DNA of 64,000 nt from Arenimonas soli (GTDB lineage Bacteria > Pseudomonadota > Gammaproteobacteria > Xanthomonadales > Xanthomonadaceae), in the NCBI RefSeq assembly GCF_014643775.1, contig NZ_BMKC01000004.1, positions 1 to 64,000 on the forward strand, given 5' to 3'. Below are positions 1-7,469 of this stretch, one piece after another. A program made the position numbers and the translations under genes. Each line of letters starts with the position of its first letter. The first letter of the stretch is position 1. The notes under the pieces are model-generated. The model was not told where the DNA came from and made no database searches. It saw only the letters and a program-made list of their open reading frames with translations.

Positions 1-24
1 GCCTTCCGGCCCGCCATCCCAGGG

Positions 25-75
25 CATTTCGCTCAAGGGAGCCGCACATTATACGAGAGTTTCGAAGGACGTCAA
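25..75 (-). promoter_or_regulatory. Strong sigma70-type promoter reading leftward out of the window
   Basis: On the minus strand a TTGACG -35 box (70-75) is separated by 16 bases from a perfect TATAAT -10 box (48-53). A run of six A residues lies further upstream on the same strand (near 92-97). The discriminator after the -10 box is GC-rich (GTGCGGC), as in promoters of stable RNA or ribosomal genes under growth-rate control. The transcript would start near 41 and leave the window. Two possible minus-strand ATG codons (at 27 and 17) follow, so a protein gene is as possible as a tRNA. The boxes are seen; the product is unknown. Confidence 0.75.
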
Positions 76-261
76 CATCTTTTCGACGCCCTTTTTTGCC
101 CCCCGTCGCCGGACCGGCCGTCGAGGGCCGCGAACTATAGCGGCATGGATCAGGATTGGGAAGAGGGGGTGGAGACGAAGCCCGTCCTGTCTGGCCGGCG
201 GCCGGCTTGACACCCCCACGGCCATCCCCGAACGTCCCTTTCCACCCCGCCGGAGCCACCC

Positions 262-720
262 ATGCGCCTTGCCAGCCTCGCCCTTTTCCTTGCCGCCCTG
301 CTGCCTCTGGCCGGCTGCGCCACCGACGGCCAGGCCTGGGTGGAGCTCAATGGCCAGCGCTTCAAGGTGGAAGTGGCCGACGACGATGCCGAGCGCAATC
401 GCGGGCTGATGTTCCGCGAATCCCTGGCCGAGGGCACCGGCATGCTGTTCGTGCACGACGCGGAGCGGCCGCTGGCCTACTGGATGAAGAACACGAAGAT
501 CCCGCTCGACATCTTCTACTTCGATGCCTCTCGCAGGCTCGTATCGGTGTCGCGCGGCGTTCCCCCGTGTTCGCTCGGCGACCGCTGCCCGCCCTATCCC
601 AGCGCGGGCCCGGCGCTGTACGTGCTTGAACTCAACGCCGGCCAGGCCAACGTGCTTGGCACCAGGACCGGCGACACCATCACCTTCGGCCCGGGCATCC
701 CCGCGCGCGGCGAGCCTTGA
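262..720 (+). CDS. DUF192 family lipoprotein
   Basis: This 152-residue protein has a short signal peptide ending in the lipobox LAGC (Cys19), so it is predicted to be a lipoprotein. The rest (about 30-148) fits the DUF192 fold: an early RNRGLMFR motif, then the hallmark AYWMKNTKIPLDIFYFD stretch. The biochemical role of DUF192 proteins is not established. A GGAG ribosome site sits 6 bases before the ATG. The SirB1-like gene follows 31 bases after the stop on the same strand, so the two may share a transcript. Confidence 0.9.
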   Translation: MRLASLALFLAALLPLAGCATDGQAWVELNGQRFKVEVADDDAERNRGLMFRESLAEGTGMLFVHDAERPLAYWMKNTKIPLDIFYFDASRRLVSVSRGVPPCSLGDRCPPYPSAGPALYVLELNAGQANVLGTRTGDTITFGPGIPARGEP

Positions 721-751
721 TTCATGGCTCCGCCGGGGCCACATTGCCTGC

Positions 752-1597
752 ATGGACGCCCCGAACACCCTGCCGGACTGGAATGCGCTGGCCGCGCTTG
801 GCGATGACGAACTGCCGCTGCTCGACACGGCGCTGCTGATCGCCCGCGACGAATACCCCGACCTCGATCCCCGCGGCTACACCGCGCAGGTGGACACCTA
901 TGCTGATGCGCTGCGACCGCAGCTCGACGGCGACATCGACCTGCCCGCGCGCCTGACCGCGATCAACCGCTACCTGTTCGAGGAAGTGGGCTTCGCCGGA
1001 AACAACCTCGAGTACGACGACCCGCGCAACAGCTACCTCAACGACGTCGTCGACAGAAAACTGGGCATCCCGATTTCGCTCGCGGTGATCCAGATCGAAG
1101 TCACCCGGCGCCTGGGCATGCCGCTCGACGGCATCTCCTTCCCCGGCCATTTCCTGGTGCGGCTGCCGGTGGACGACGGCATCCTGGTGCTCGACCCTTT
1201 CAACAAGGGCCGGCCGGTAAGCGCCGACGAACTGCGCGAGCGGGCATCGCCGCACATGGGCGGGCACCCGCCGGACGACCAGCAGCTGATGCAGATCCTG
1301 GCGCCGGCCACGCACCGCGGCATCCTGATGCGCATGCTTCGCAACCTCAAGGGCCTTTATCTCGAGCAGCGTGACTGGGAACGCGTGGCGCGCACCGCCG
1401 ACCGCCTGCTCAAGCTGTCGCCCGGCACCGCCGAAGCCGTGCGCGACCGCGGCCTGGCCTACCGGGAACTGGGCTACGCCAAGGGCGCGCGCGAAGACCT
1501 GGCGCGCTACCTGCAGATGCTTCCGGAAGCCGACGACGTCGACAGCGTGCGCGCCGCGCTGGTCGACCTGAGCGGCGTGCCGGCGCGACTGAACTGA
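752..1597 (+). CDS. SirB1/transglutaminase-like protein with TPR-like C-terminus
   Basis: The protein is 281 residues if started at the ATG at 752; the same frame is open further upstream but would overlap the DUF192 gene. Residues about 30-190 match the SirB1/transglutaminase-like family, with the conserved stretches NRYLFEEVGFAGN, SYLNDVV and GIPISLAVI, followed by SFPGHFLVR. Residues about 195-275 look like one or two tetratricopeptide helices (ARTADRLLKLSPGTAEAVRDRG). The family's reaction is not known. No clear ribosome site is visible, so the start is less certain than the identity. It converges with rubredoxin. Confidence 0.85.
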   Translation: MDAPNTLPDWNALAALGDDELPLLDTALLIARDEYPDLDPRGYTAQVDTYADALRPQLDGDIDLPARLTAINRYLFEEVGFAGNNLEYDDPRNSYLNDVVDRKLGIPISLAVIQIEVTRRLGMPLDGISFPGHFLVRLPVDDGILVLDPFNKGRPVSADELRERASPHMGGHPPDDQQLMQILAPATHRGILMRMLRNLKGLYLEQRDWERVARTADRLLKLSPGTAEAVRDRGLAYRELGYAKGAREDLARYLQMLPEADDVDSVRAALVDLSGVPARLN

Positions 1598-1607
1598 AGC
1601 GCCGGCC

Positions 1608-1802
1608 TCAGGCCGGCACCATCTCGAAGTCGTCCTTGGTGACGCCGCAGTCCGGGCAGACCCAGGTATCGGGCACGTCTTCCCAGCGCGTACCGGGGGC
1701 GATGCCCTCTTCCGGCAGGCCGTCGGCCTCGCTGTAGATGAAGCCACAGACGACGCACATCCAGGTGCGGTAGGTGGTGGCGGCGGCGGTGGAGGTGTTC
1801 AT
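1608..1802 (-). CDS. Rubredoxin
   Basis: A 64-residue one-electron carrier with a single FeS4 site. The four iron ligands are Cys16, Cys19, Cys49 and Cys52 in the two classic loops MCVVCGFIY and CPDCGV, with the conserved GTRWEDVPDTW between them. Length is close to that of ordinary rubredoxins, plus a short Thr/Ala-rich N-terminal tail. It reads away from thiE with 58 bases between the starts. Rubredoxin beside thiE and hemL is, as I recall, a common gammaproteobacterial arrangement. Its redox partner is not in the window. Confidence 0.95.
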   Translation of the reverse strand: MNTSTAAATTYRTWMCVVCGFIYSEADGLPEEGIAPGTRWEDVPDTWVCPDCGVTKDDFEMVPA

Positions 1803-1860
1803 TGCGGTTCCGTCAATGCGTTAACAGCTAACATTCTCGCATCTTGCCGGTCACGCCGAA

Positions 1861-2514
1861 ATGAACCCCAGCCCATCCCCCAGTCGCCGCGGCGTCTACC
1901 TGATCACGCCCGATGAAGCCGACACCGGCCGGCTGCTGTCCCGGCTGCAGCCCCTGCTGGCACAAACGCCGGCGCTGCTGCAGTACCGCAACAAGGCCGC
2001 CGGGCCGGCCCTGCGCCGCCAGCAGGCCCTGGCCATGGCCGAAGCCTGTGCCCGGGCCGGCGTGCCGCTGGTGGTGAACGACGACTGGCGCCTGGCCCTG
2101 GACGTGGGCGCCCTGGGTGCGCACCTGGGTGAACACGACGGCGACCTGCGCCAGGCGCGGCGCGAAGCCCCCGGCCTGTGGCTGGGCGCGTCGTGTTACG
2201 ACGAGCTTGAACGTGCCCGCCAGGCGGTAGCCGCCGGCGCCGACTACGTCGCTTTCGGCGCATTTTTCCCTTCGGGCACCAAACCCGGCGCGCGGCGCGC
2301 CGACCCCCGGTTGCTGGCCGAAAGCGCGACGCTGGGCTGCACCCGGGTGGCCATCGGCGGCATCACCCCGGACAATGCCGCCGGGCTGGTCGCCGCCGGC
2401 GCCGACCTGCTGGCCGTGATCGGCGGCGTTTTCGACGCCCCCGACCCGGTCGCGGCCCTGCAGTCCTTCCGCCTCGCCTTCGAACCAAACACCACCGAGA
2501 CCACCCACCCATGA
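1861..2514 (+). CDS. thiE: Thiamine-phosphate synthase
   Basis: ThiE joins HMP pyrophosphate and thiazole phosphate to give thiamine monophosphate. The 217-residue sequence shows the TIM-barrel motifs of the family: QYRNKAAGP near the N-terminus, a central VVNDDW pyrophosphate/Mg-binding motif, then [15 protein letters not shown], and the phosphate-binding [10 protein letters not shown] and [12 protein letters not shown] near the end. The stop overlaps the hemL start by 4 bases (ATGA), so the two are translationally coupled. No TPP riboswitch precedes this gene, in contrast to thiC at 36630. Confidence 0.93.
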   Translation: MNPSPSPSRRGVYLITPDEADTGRLLSRLQPLLAQTPALLQYRNKAAGPALRRQQALAMAEACARAGVPLVVNDDWRLALDVGALGAHLGEHDGDLRQARREAPGLWLGASCYDELERARQAVAAGADYVAFGAFFPSGTKPGARRADPRLLAESATLGCTRVAIGGITPDNAAGLVAAGADLLAVIGGVFDAPDPVAALQSFRLAFEPNTTETTHP

Positions 2515-3803
2515 ACACCGCCACCAGCCACGAACTCTTCACCCGCGCCCTGGACCTGATGCCGGGCGGCGTCAATTCGCCGGTGCGCGCCTTCAAGTCG
2601 GTCGGTGGCGAGCCGTTTTTCGCGGCCAGCGCCGAAGGCGCCTATCTGGTGGACGTCGACGGCAACCGCTACGTCGACTACATCGGCAGCTGGGGCCCGA
2701 TGATCGCCGGCCATGCCCACCCCAAGGTGCTCGATGCGGTCGCCTCGACCATGCGCAAGGGCCTGAGCTTCGGCGTGCCCAATGCGCTGGAGGTGACCAT
2801 GGCCGAAACCGTGCGCAAGCTGGTGCCGTCCATGCAGATGATGCGCATGGTCAATTCCGGCACCGAAGCCACGCTGTCGGCGATCCGCCTGGCGCGCGGC
2901 GCCACCGGCCGCACGCGCATCGTCAAGTTCGAGGGCTGCTACCACGGCCACGGCGACAGTTTCCTGGTCAAGGCCGGTTCCGGCGCGCTGACCTTCGGCC
3001 TGCCCAATTCGCCGGGCGTTCCCAAGGCCCTGGCCGACCTGACGCTGACCCTGCCCTACAACGATTTCGAAGCGGCGACGACGCTGTTCGCGGAAATGGG
3101 CGATCAAATCGCCGGCGTCATCGTCGAGCCCATCGTCGGCAACGCCAACTGCATCCTGCCGCGCGAGGGCTACCTGCAGCACCTGCGCGATCTGTGCACG
3201 CAGTCGGGCGCGATCCTGATCTTCGACGAAGTGATGACCGGCTTCCGCGTCGCGCTCGGCGGCGCCCAGGCGCGTTATGGCGTCACGCCCGACCTGAGCA
3301 CCTTCGGCAAGATCATCGGCGGCGGCATGCCGGTCGGCGCCTACGGCGGTCGCGCCGACCTGATGCAGCAGATTGCGCCGGCCGGCCCGGTCTACCAGGC
3401 CGGCACCCTGAGCGGCAACCCGGTGGCGATGGCCGCCGGCCTGGCCACGCTGGGCATCATCCAGGGCCCGGGTTTTTATGAGCGCCTGGAATCGGCCACG
3501 CACGTGCTGTGCGACGGCCTGGAAGCCGCGGCCCATGACGCCGGCGTCCCGGTCACCACCACCCGCAGCTGCGCCATGTTCGGCCTGTTCTTCACCGACA
3601 GGCAGGTGGAAACCTTCGCCGATGCGGTGGCCTGCGACACCGCCGCCTTCAACCGCTTCTTCCACGCCATGCTGCGCCGCGGCGTCTATTTCGCGCCCTC
3701 GGCCTTCGAGGCGGGCTTCCTGTCCAGCGCCCACGGCGAGGAAGAGCTGGCGTTCACCCTCCAGGCCGCGCGCGAAGCGTTCAAAGAGGTCGCCGCCGGG
3801 TGA
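2511..3803 (+). CDS. hemL: Glutamate-1-semialdehyde 2,1-aminomutase
   Basis: HemL converts glutamate-1-semialdehyde to 5-aminolevulinate, the entry step of C5-pathway haem synthesis. The 430-residue length is typical. It has the N-terminal [11 protein letters not shown] motif, the PLP-phosphate site NSGTEAT, the aspartate motif [10 protein letters not shown], and the PLP lysine Lys267 in [15 protein letters not shown]. It starts inside the thiE stop and its own TGA overlaps a GTG start of the next gene. Confidence 0.96.
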   Translation: MNTATSHELFTRALDLMPGGVNSPVRAFKSVGGEPFFAASAEGAYLVDVDGNRYVDYIGSWGPMIAGHAHPKVLDAVASTMRKGLSFGVPNALEVTMAETVRKLVPSMQMMRMVNSGTEATLSAIRLARGATGRTRIVKFEGCYHGHGDSFLVKAGSGALTFGLPNSPGVPKALADLTLTLPYNDFEAATTLFAEMGDQIAGVIVEPIVGNANCILPREGYLQHLRDLCTQSGAILIFDEVMTGFRVALGGAQARYGVTPDLSTFGKIIGGGMPVGAYGGRADLMQQIAPAGPVYQAGTLSGNPVAMAAGLATLGIIQGPGFYERLESATHVLCDGLEAAAHDAGVPVTTTRSCAMFGLFFTDRQVETFADAVACDTAAFNRFFHAMLRRGVYFAPSAFEAGFLSSAHGEEELAFTLQAAREAFKEVAAG

Positions 3804-4423
3804 GGCGCCCCGCGCTGGTGCTGTTCGACCTCGACGGCGTGCTCGTTCACTACGAGCACGCCCCGCGGGTGCAGGTGCTGGCCGAACGCTGCGGCGCCCG
3901 CCCGGAGGCGGTGACGGCGGCGCTGTTTGATTCCGGCCTCGAACGCGAAGCCGACCTGGGCCGAACCGACACCGAGGGCCTGCTGGCCACGCTGTCCGCG
4001 GCCCTGGGCGTTCCGGTGGGCCTGGAAGACTGCCTCGCCGCCCGCGCCGCAGCCATGCAGCCGATGCCCGGGATACCGGATCTGCTCAATCACTTGTCTG
4101 CTTCGGCGCAGCTGGCCGTACTGACCAACAACGGCCTGATGCTGCGCGATCATTTCGCCGCCATCTGCCCGGCCCTGGCGCCGTTCTTCCAGGGCCGCGT
4201 GTTCTGCTCCGCGCAATTCAGGTTGGCCAAGCCCGACCCGGACATCTACCGGCGCTGCCTGGCGGAGTTGGGCGTGGCGCCGGCCGACGCGCTGTTCTTC
4301 GACGACAAGCCCGACAACGCCAAGGGCGCGCGGCGCGCCGGCCTGATGGCGCACACTTACCGCAGCCCGGCCGGCCTGCGCGCGCACCTGGCCGAACACC
4401 ACCTGCTGGAGTCTCCCGCATGA
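3800..4423 (+). CDS. HAD-superfamily hydrolase (phosphatase-like)
   Basis: A 207-residue HAD phosphatase with all four motifs: FDLDGVL (motif I, DxD nucleophile), VLTNN (motif II), Lys in LAKPDPDIY (motif III) and FFDDKPDN (motif IV). The alpha-helical cap between motifs I and II is of subclass I type. The start is a GTG that overlaps the hemL TGA as GTGA; there is no nearby ATG. The substrate is not identifiable from sequence. Its place directly behind thiE and hemL could mean a role in cofactor phosphate metabolism, but that is only inference. Confidence 0.9.
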   Translation: MRRPALVLFDLDGVLVHYEHAPRVQVLAERCGARPEAVTAALFDSGLEREADLGRTDTEGLLATLSAALGVPVGLEDCLAARAAAMQPMPGIPDLLNHLSASAQLAVLTNNGLMLRDHFAAICPALAPFFQGRVFCSAQFRLAKPDPDIYRRCLAELGVAPADALFFDDKPDNAKGARRAGLMAHTYRSPAGLRAHLAEHHLLESPA

Positions 4424-5553
4424 CCCGCATCGAAACCCTGGCCGTGCACGCCGGCGGCGAACCGGATGAAGGCACCGGCGCCGTCTCGCCGCCGATCCAC
4501 ATGGCCACGACCTTCCGGCATGGCCCGGCCGGCGAACGCCAGGCCGGCTTCGAGTACCAGCGCGAAAGCAATCCCACGCAGGACCGCCTGGAAACCGCGC
4601 TGTCGGCGATGGAAGGCGGCCAGGCCGCCCTGTGTTTTGGCTCGGGCATGGCGGCCATGGCGGCCGCGCTGGAATCCCTGCCCACGGGCGCCCACGTGCT
4701 GATCCCGACCGACTGTTACACCGGCCTGCGGGTCCTGGGCGCCGAGTTCCTGCCCCCGCGCGGCATCACCACCACGGCCGCTGACATGTCCGACCTGGAT
4801 GCCGTGCGCGCCGCGCTGCGGCCCGAGACCCGGATGATCTGGGCGGAAACACCTTCCAACCCGCGCCTGTGCGTGGCCGACATCGCCGCGCTGGCCGACC
4901 TGGCGCACGGCAACGACGCGCTGCTGGCCTGCGACAACACCTTCGCCACGCCGGTGCTGCAGCGGCCGCTGGCGCTGGGCGCCGACCTGGTGATGCATTC
5001 GACCACCAAGTACATCGGCGGCCACAGCGACGTGATGGGCGGTGCGCTGGTGTTCGCCCGCCGCGATGCGTTCCACGACGCGGTGTTCCATCGCCGCCAC
5101 CTCACCGGCGGCATCCTCGCGCCCTTCAGCGCCTGGCTGATCCTGCGCGGCTGCCGGTCGCTGCCGGCGCGCATGGCCTGGCACTGTCGCAACGCGATGG
5201 CGCTGGCGCGGTTCCTGGCCGGGCATGACGCGGTGGAGGCCGTGCACTACCCGGGCCTGCCCACGCACCCCGGCCACGACATCGCCGCCAGGCAGATGAG
5301 TGATTTCGGCGGCATGCTCAGCGTGCGCATCAAGGGTGGCCGCGACGCCGCCCTGCGCGTGGCCGGGGCGCTGGAACTGGCGATCAACGCCACTTCCCTG
5401 GGCGGCCCCGAGACCCTGGTCGAACACCGCGCCTCGATCGAAGGCGCGAATGCGATCAGCCCGGACAACCTGCTGCGCGTGTCCGTGGGCCTGGAACATC
5501 CCGATGACCTGCTGGCCGACTTCGGCCGCGCGCTCGGGGCGGCAACCGCATGA
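4420..5553 (+). CDS. metB: PLP-dependent trans-sulfuration enzyme (cystathionine gamma-synthase/beta-lyase type)
   Basis: A 377-residue Cys/Met-metabolism PLP enzyme. It has the N-terminal TLAVHAGGEPDEGTGAVSPP motif, an active-site YQRESNPTQDRLE loop, and the PLP lysine Lys197 in HSTTKYIGGHSDVMGG. The family includes cystathionine gamma-synthase (MetB), cystathionine beta-lyase and related enzymes, and sequence alone does not separate them reliably, so metB is a best guess. Start and stop each overlap the neighbouring genes by 4 bases. Confidence 0.85.
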   Translation: MTRIETLAVHAGGEPDEGTGAVSPPIHMATTFRHGPAGERQAGFEYQRESNPTQDRLETALSAMEGGQAALCFGSGMAAMAAALESLPTGAHVLIPTDCYTGLRVLGAEFLPPRGITTTAADMSDLDAVRAALRPETRMIWAETPSNPRLCVADIAALADLAHGNDALLACDNTFATPVLQRPLALGADLVMHSTTKYIGGHSDVMGGALVFARRDAFHDAVFHRRHLTGGILAPFSAWLILRGCRSLPARMAWHCRNAMALARFLAGHDAVEAVHYPGLPTHPGHDIAARQMSDFGGMLSVRIKGGRDAALRVAGALELAINATSLGGPETLVEHRASIEGANAISPDNLLRVSVGLEHPDDLLADFGRALGAATA

Positions 5554-6401
5554 GCCAGCCGCGCATCATCGCCGGCAAGTTCGAAGCCGCAAGCACGCAA
5601 GGCTGGCGCGCCCGCTGGTTCGAGATAATCTTCCGGCACGACCCGGGGGCGCCGCGCCGCTTCGACCTGCTGTTGATCGCGGCGATCGTGATCAGCGTCA
5701 TCGTGGTCATCCTCGACAGCGAAGCCGGGCTGCGCGAGCGCTGGGGCTATTGGTTCTACCTGGCCGAGTGGGGCTTCACCCTGCTGTTCACCGCCGAATA
5801 CCTGGCCCGCCTGGCGGTGGTGCGTTATCCGTGGCGCTACGCCCGGAGTTTTTATGGCGTCATCGACCTGTTGTCGATCCTGCCCACCTACCTGTCGCTA
5901 CTGCTGCCGGGCAGCCAGGCGCTCCTGGTCGTGCGCATTCTGCGAATCCTGCGCATCTTCCGCGTTCTGAAGCTGATGGAATACACCGAAGCCGGCGGCG
6001 TTCTGGTTGGCGCGCTATATCGCTCGCGGCGCAAGATCCTGGTGTTCCTGGTGGCGGTGCTGACCATCGCCGTGGTTTTCGGCGCCGCGTTGTATGTGAT
6101 CGAAGGCCCCGAGAGCGGCTACACCAGCATCCCCATCGGCATGTACTGGGCCATCACCACCATGGCGACAGTCGGCTATGGCGACATCACGCCGGTGACA
6201 CCCTTCGGTCGGTTTGTCACCACCATCCTGATGCTCATCGGTTACGGCATCATCGCCGTGCCTACCGGCATCTACACGGCCGAACTGGCCCTGGGGCTGC
6301 GCGAACGCCGCAAGGACGCCTGCCCGGACTGCAAGCTGGCAGAGCACGATGTCGATGCCAACTACTGCCGCCGCTGCGGGGGCAAGCTGCCCGACGCCTG
6401 A
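5550..6401 (+). CDS. Voltage-gated-type K+ channel with C-terminal zinc ribbon
   Basis: A 283-residue ion transporter family protein. The first hydrophobic helix starts near residue 38. An S4-like helix carries Arg/Lys every third residue (VRILRILRIFRVLKLM), as in voltage sensors. The pore helix and selectivity filter TVGYGD are at 207-212, followed by the last membrane helix. After that comes a cytoplasmic tail with Cys258, Cys261, Cys273 and Cys276 in a CxxC...CxxC zinc-ribbon spacing. The start overlaps the upstream stop (ATGA). K+ selectivity is inferred from the filter. Confidence 0.9.
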   Translation: MSQPRIIAGKFEAASTQGWRARWFEIIFRHDPGAPRRFDLLLIAAIVISVIVVILDSEAGLRERWGYWFYLAEWGFTLLFTAEYLARLAVVRYPWRYARSFYGVIDLLSILPTYLSLLLPGSQALLVVRILRILRIFRVLKLMEYTEAGGVLVGALYRSRRKILVFLVAVLTIAVVFGAALYVIEGPESGYTSIPIGMYWAITTMATVGYGDITPVTPFGRFVTTILMLIGYGIIAVPTGIYTAELALGLRERRKDACPDCKLAEHDVDANYCRRCGGKLPDA

Positions 6402-6437
6402 GGGCAACCAGTCGGGCAGGCCAGTCAGCGGGATCGC

Positions 6438-6488
6438 TATGTACGCCAACGTACATATAGGCAAAAGCGCGGATCCTATAGTGACCCC
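6438..6488 (+). promoter_or_regulatory. Palindromic operator and -10 box of the first Crp-like gene (site A)
   Basis: A perfect inverted repeat with 8-base arms, TATGTACG-CCAA-CGTACATA, occupies 6438-6457. A -10 hexamer TATAGT lies at 6477-6482, so the start of transcription is expected near 6488 and the palindrome centre would lie at -41.5. No good -35 box is visible; 6454-6459 reads CATATA. This is the geometry of a class II activator site, which suggests that the Crp-like protein activates its own gene. The bases are seen; binding is inferred. Confidence 0.7.
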
Positions 6489-6523
6489 GGCCGGCGACTT
6501 GCTGGTGCCCAGGGATCCCCGCA

Positions 6524-7270
6524 ATGGCCGCAAGTTTCCGACCGACGCGGAACCACCTTCTCGCTGCCTTCCCGCAGGACGTCAAGGATCGCATCTCCGC
6601 CGAGCTGCAGCTTGTCGAACTGCCGCTGGGCAAGGTGCTGTACGAGTCCGGCGATACGATGCGCCACGTCTATTTCCCGACCGATGCCATCGTTTCCCTG
6701 CTGTACGTGCTTGAAGACGGCGATTCGGCCGAAATTTCGGTCGTGGGCAACGAGGGCGTGGTCGGCGTCGCGCTGTTCATGGGCGGCGAAAGCACGCCCA
6801 GCCGCGCCATCGTGCAGAGTGCCGGCCATGCCTACCGGCTACCGGGCCAGCGCACTAAGGCCGAGTTCCACCGCGACAGCCAGACCCAGCAGCTGTTGCT
6901 TCGCTACACCCAGGCCCTGATCACCCAGATGGCTCAGACCGCGGTCTGCAACCGCCACCACTCGATCGACCAGCAGCTGTGCCGCTGGCTGCTGCTCTCG
7001 CTCGACCGGCTCGACGGCAACCTGCTGGTGATGACCCAGGAGCTGATCGCCAACATGCTGGGGGTCCGCCGCGAAGGTGTCACCGAGGCGGCCAGCAAGC
7101 TGCAGAAGCTGGGCGTCATCAACTACGTGCGCGGCCATATCACGGTGCTCGACCGACCGCGGCTCGAGACGCTGAGCTGCGAGTGCTATGCGGTGGTCAA
7201 GCGCGAAACCGATCGGCTGCTGCCCTACCTCGGCACGCCGGAAGAGTCGGCGGTAGTCGCCGCCGTCTGA
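6524..7270 (+). CDS. Crp/Fnr-family transcriptional regulator (paralogue 1)
   Basis: A 248-residue regulator. Residues about 15-135 form a cyclic-nucleotide-binding-like beta roll (LPLGKVLYESGD, EISVVGNEGVVGVALFMGGE, PSRAIVQ), but the canonical cAMP motif is only partly kept, so the ligand is uncertain. Residues about 160-225 form a winged helix-turn-helix with the recognition region MLGVRREGVTEAASKLQ, followed by the conserved LSCECY. An AGGGAT ribosome-like site precedes the ATG by about 8 bases. A paralogue sits at 21500. Both have related palindromes upstream, which favours autoregulation. Confidence 0.9.
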   Translation: MAASFRPTRNHLLAAFPQDVKDRISAELQLVELPLGKVLYESGDTMRHVYFPTDAIVSLLYVLEDGDSAEISVVGNEGVVGVALFMGGESTPSRAIVQSAGHAYRLPGQRTKAEFHRDSQTQQLLLRYTQALITQMAQTAVCNRHHSIDQQLCRWLLLSLDRLDGNLLVMTQELIANMLGVRREGVTEAASKLQKLGVINYVRGHITVLDRPRLETLSCECYAVVKRETDRLLPYLGTPEESAVVAAV

Positions 7271-7288
7271 CCCCTCGCGCCGCGGTTC

Positions 7289-7304
7289 GTGCGCCAGCGC
7301 ACGT
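7289..7304. promoter_or_regulatory. Perfect palindrome of the Crp-like operator family (site B)
   Basis: CGTGCGC-CA-GCGCACG is a perfect inverted repeat with 7-base arms. It lies 19 bases after the Crp-like stop and 166 bases before the ice-binding lipoprotein start. Centre-aligned with site A it shares the pattern GTRCGCC/ARCGYAC. No hexamer lies at the class II distance in either direction; weak -10-like hexamers are CATAAG (7315) and CGTAAT (7353). It could be an operator of the lipoprotein-OmpA unit, or a short hairpin at the end of the regulator mRNA. Confidence 0.55.
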
Positions 7305-7469
7305 TTGCCGCCCCATAAGTTGCCTGCCGCACAGACCCTCCCGCTGCCCGGGCGTAATCCTCCCTGACCTGGAAGCCGGGCCGGCCGTTGCCGGATCAGC
7401 CCTGCATAGCCGCGCACCAGCGGCGGGCGCCGCTGGCCTCCGGGACCAGACCCAACAAGGAAAGCACCC

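Noticed and set aside
1808-1840. GTTA-ACAGC-TAAC repeat between rubredoxin and thiE as an operator
   Set aside because: The arms are only four bases and no promoter boxes are placed convincingly around it.
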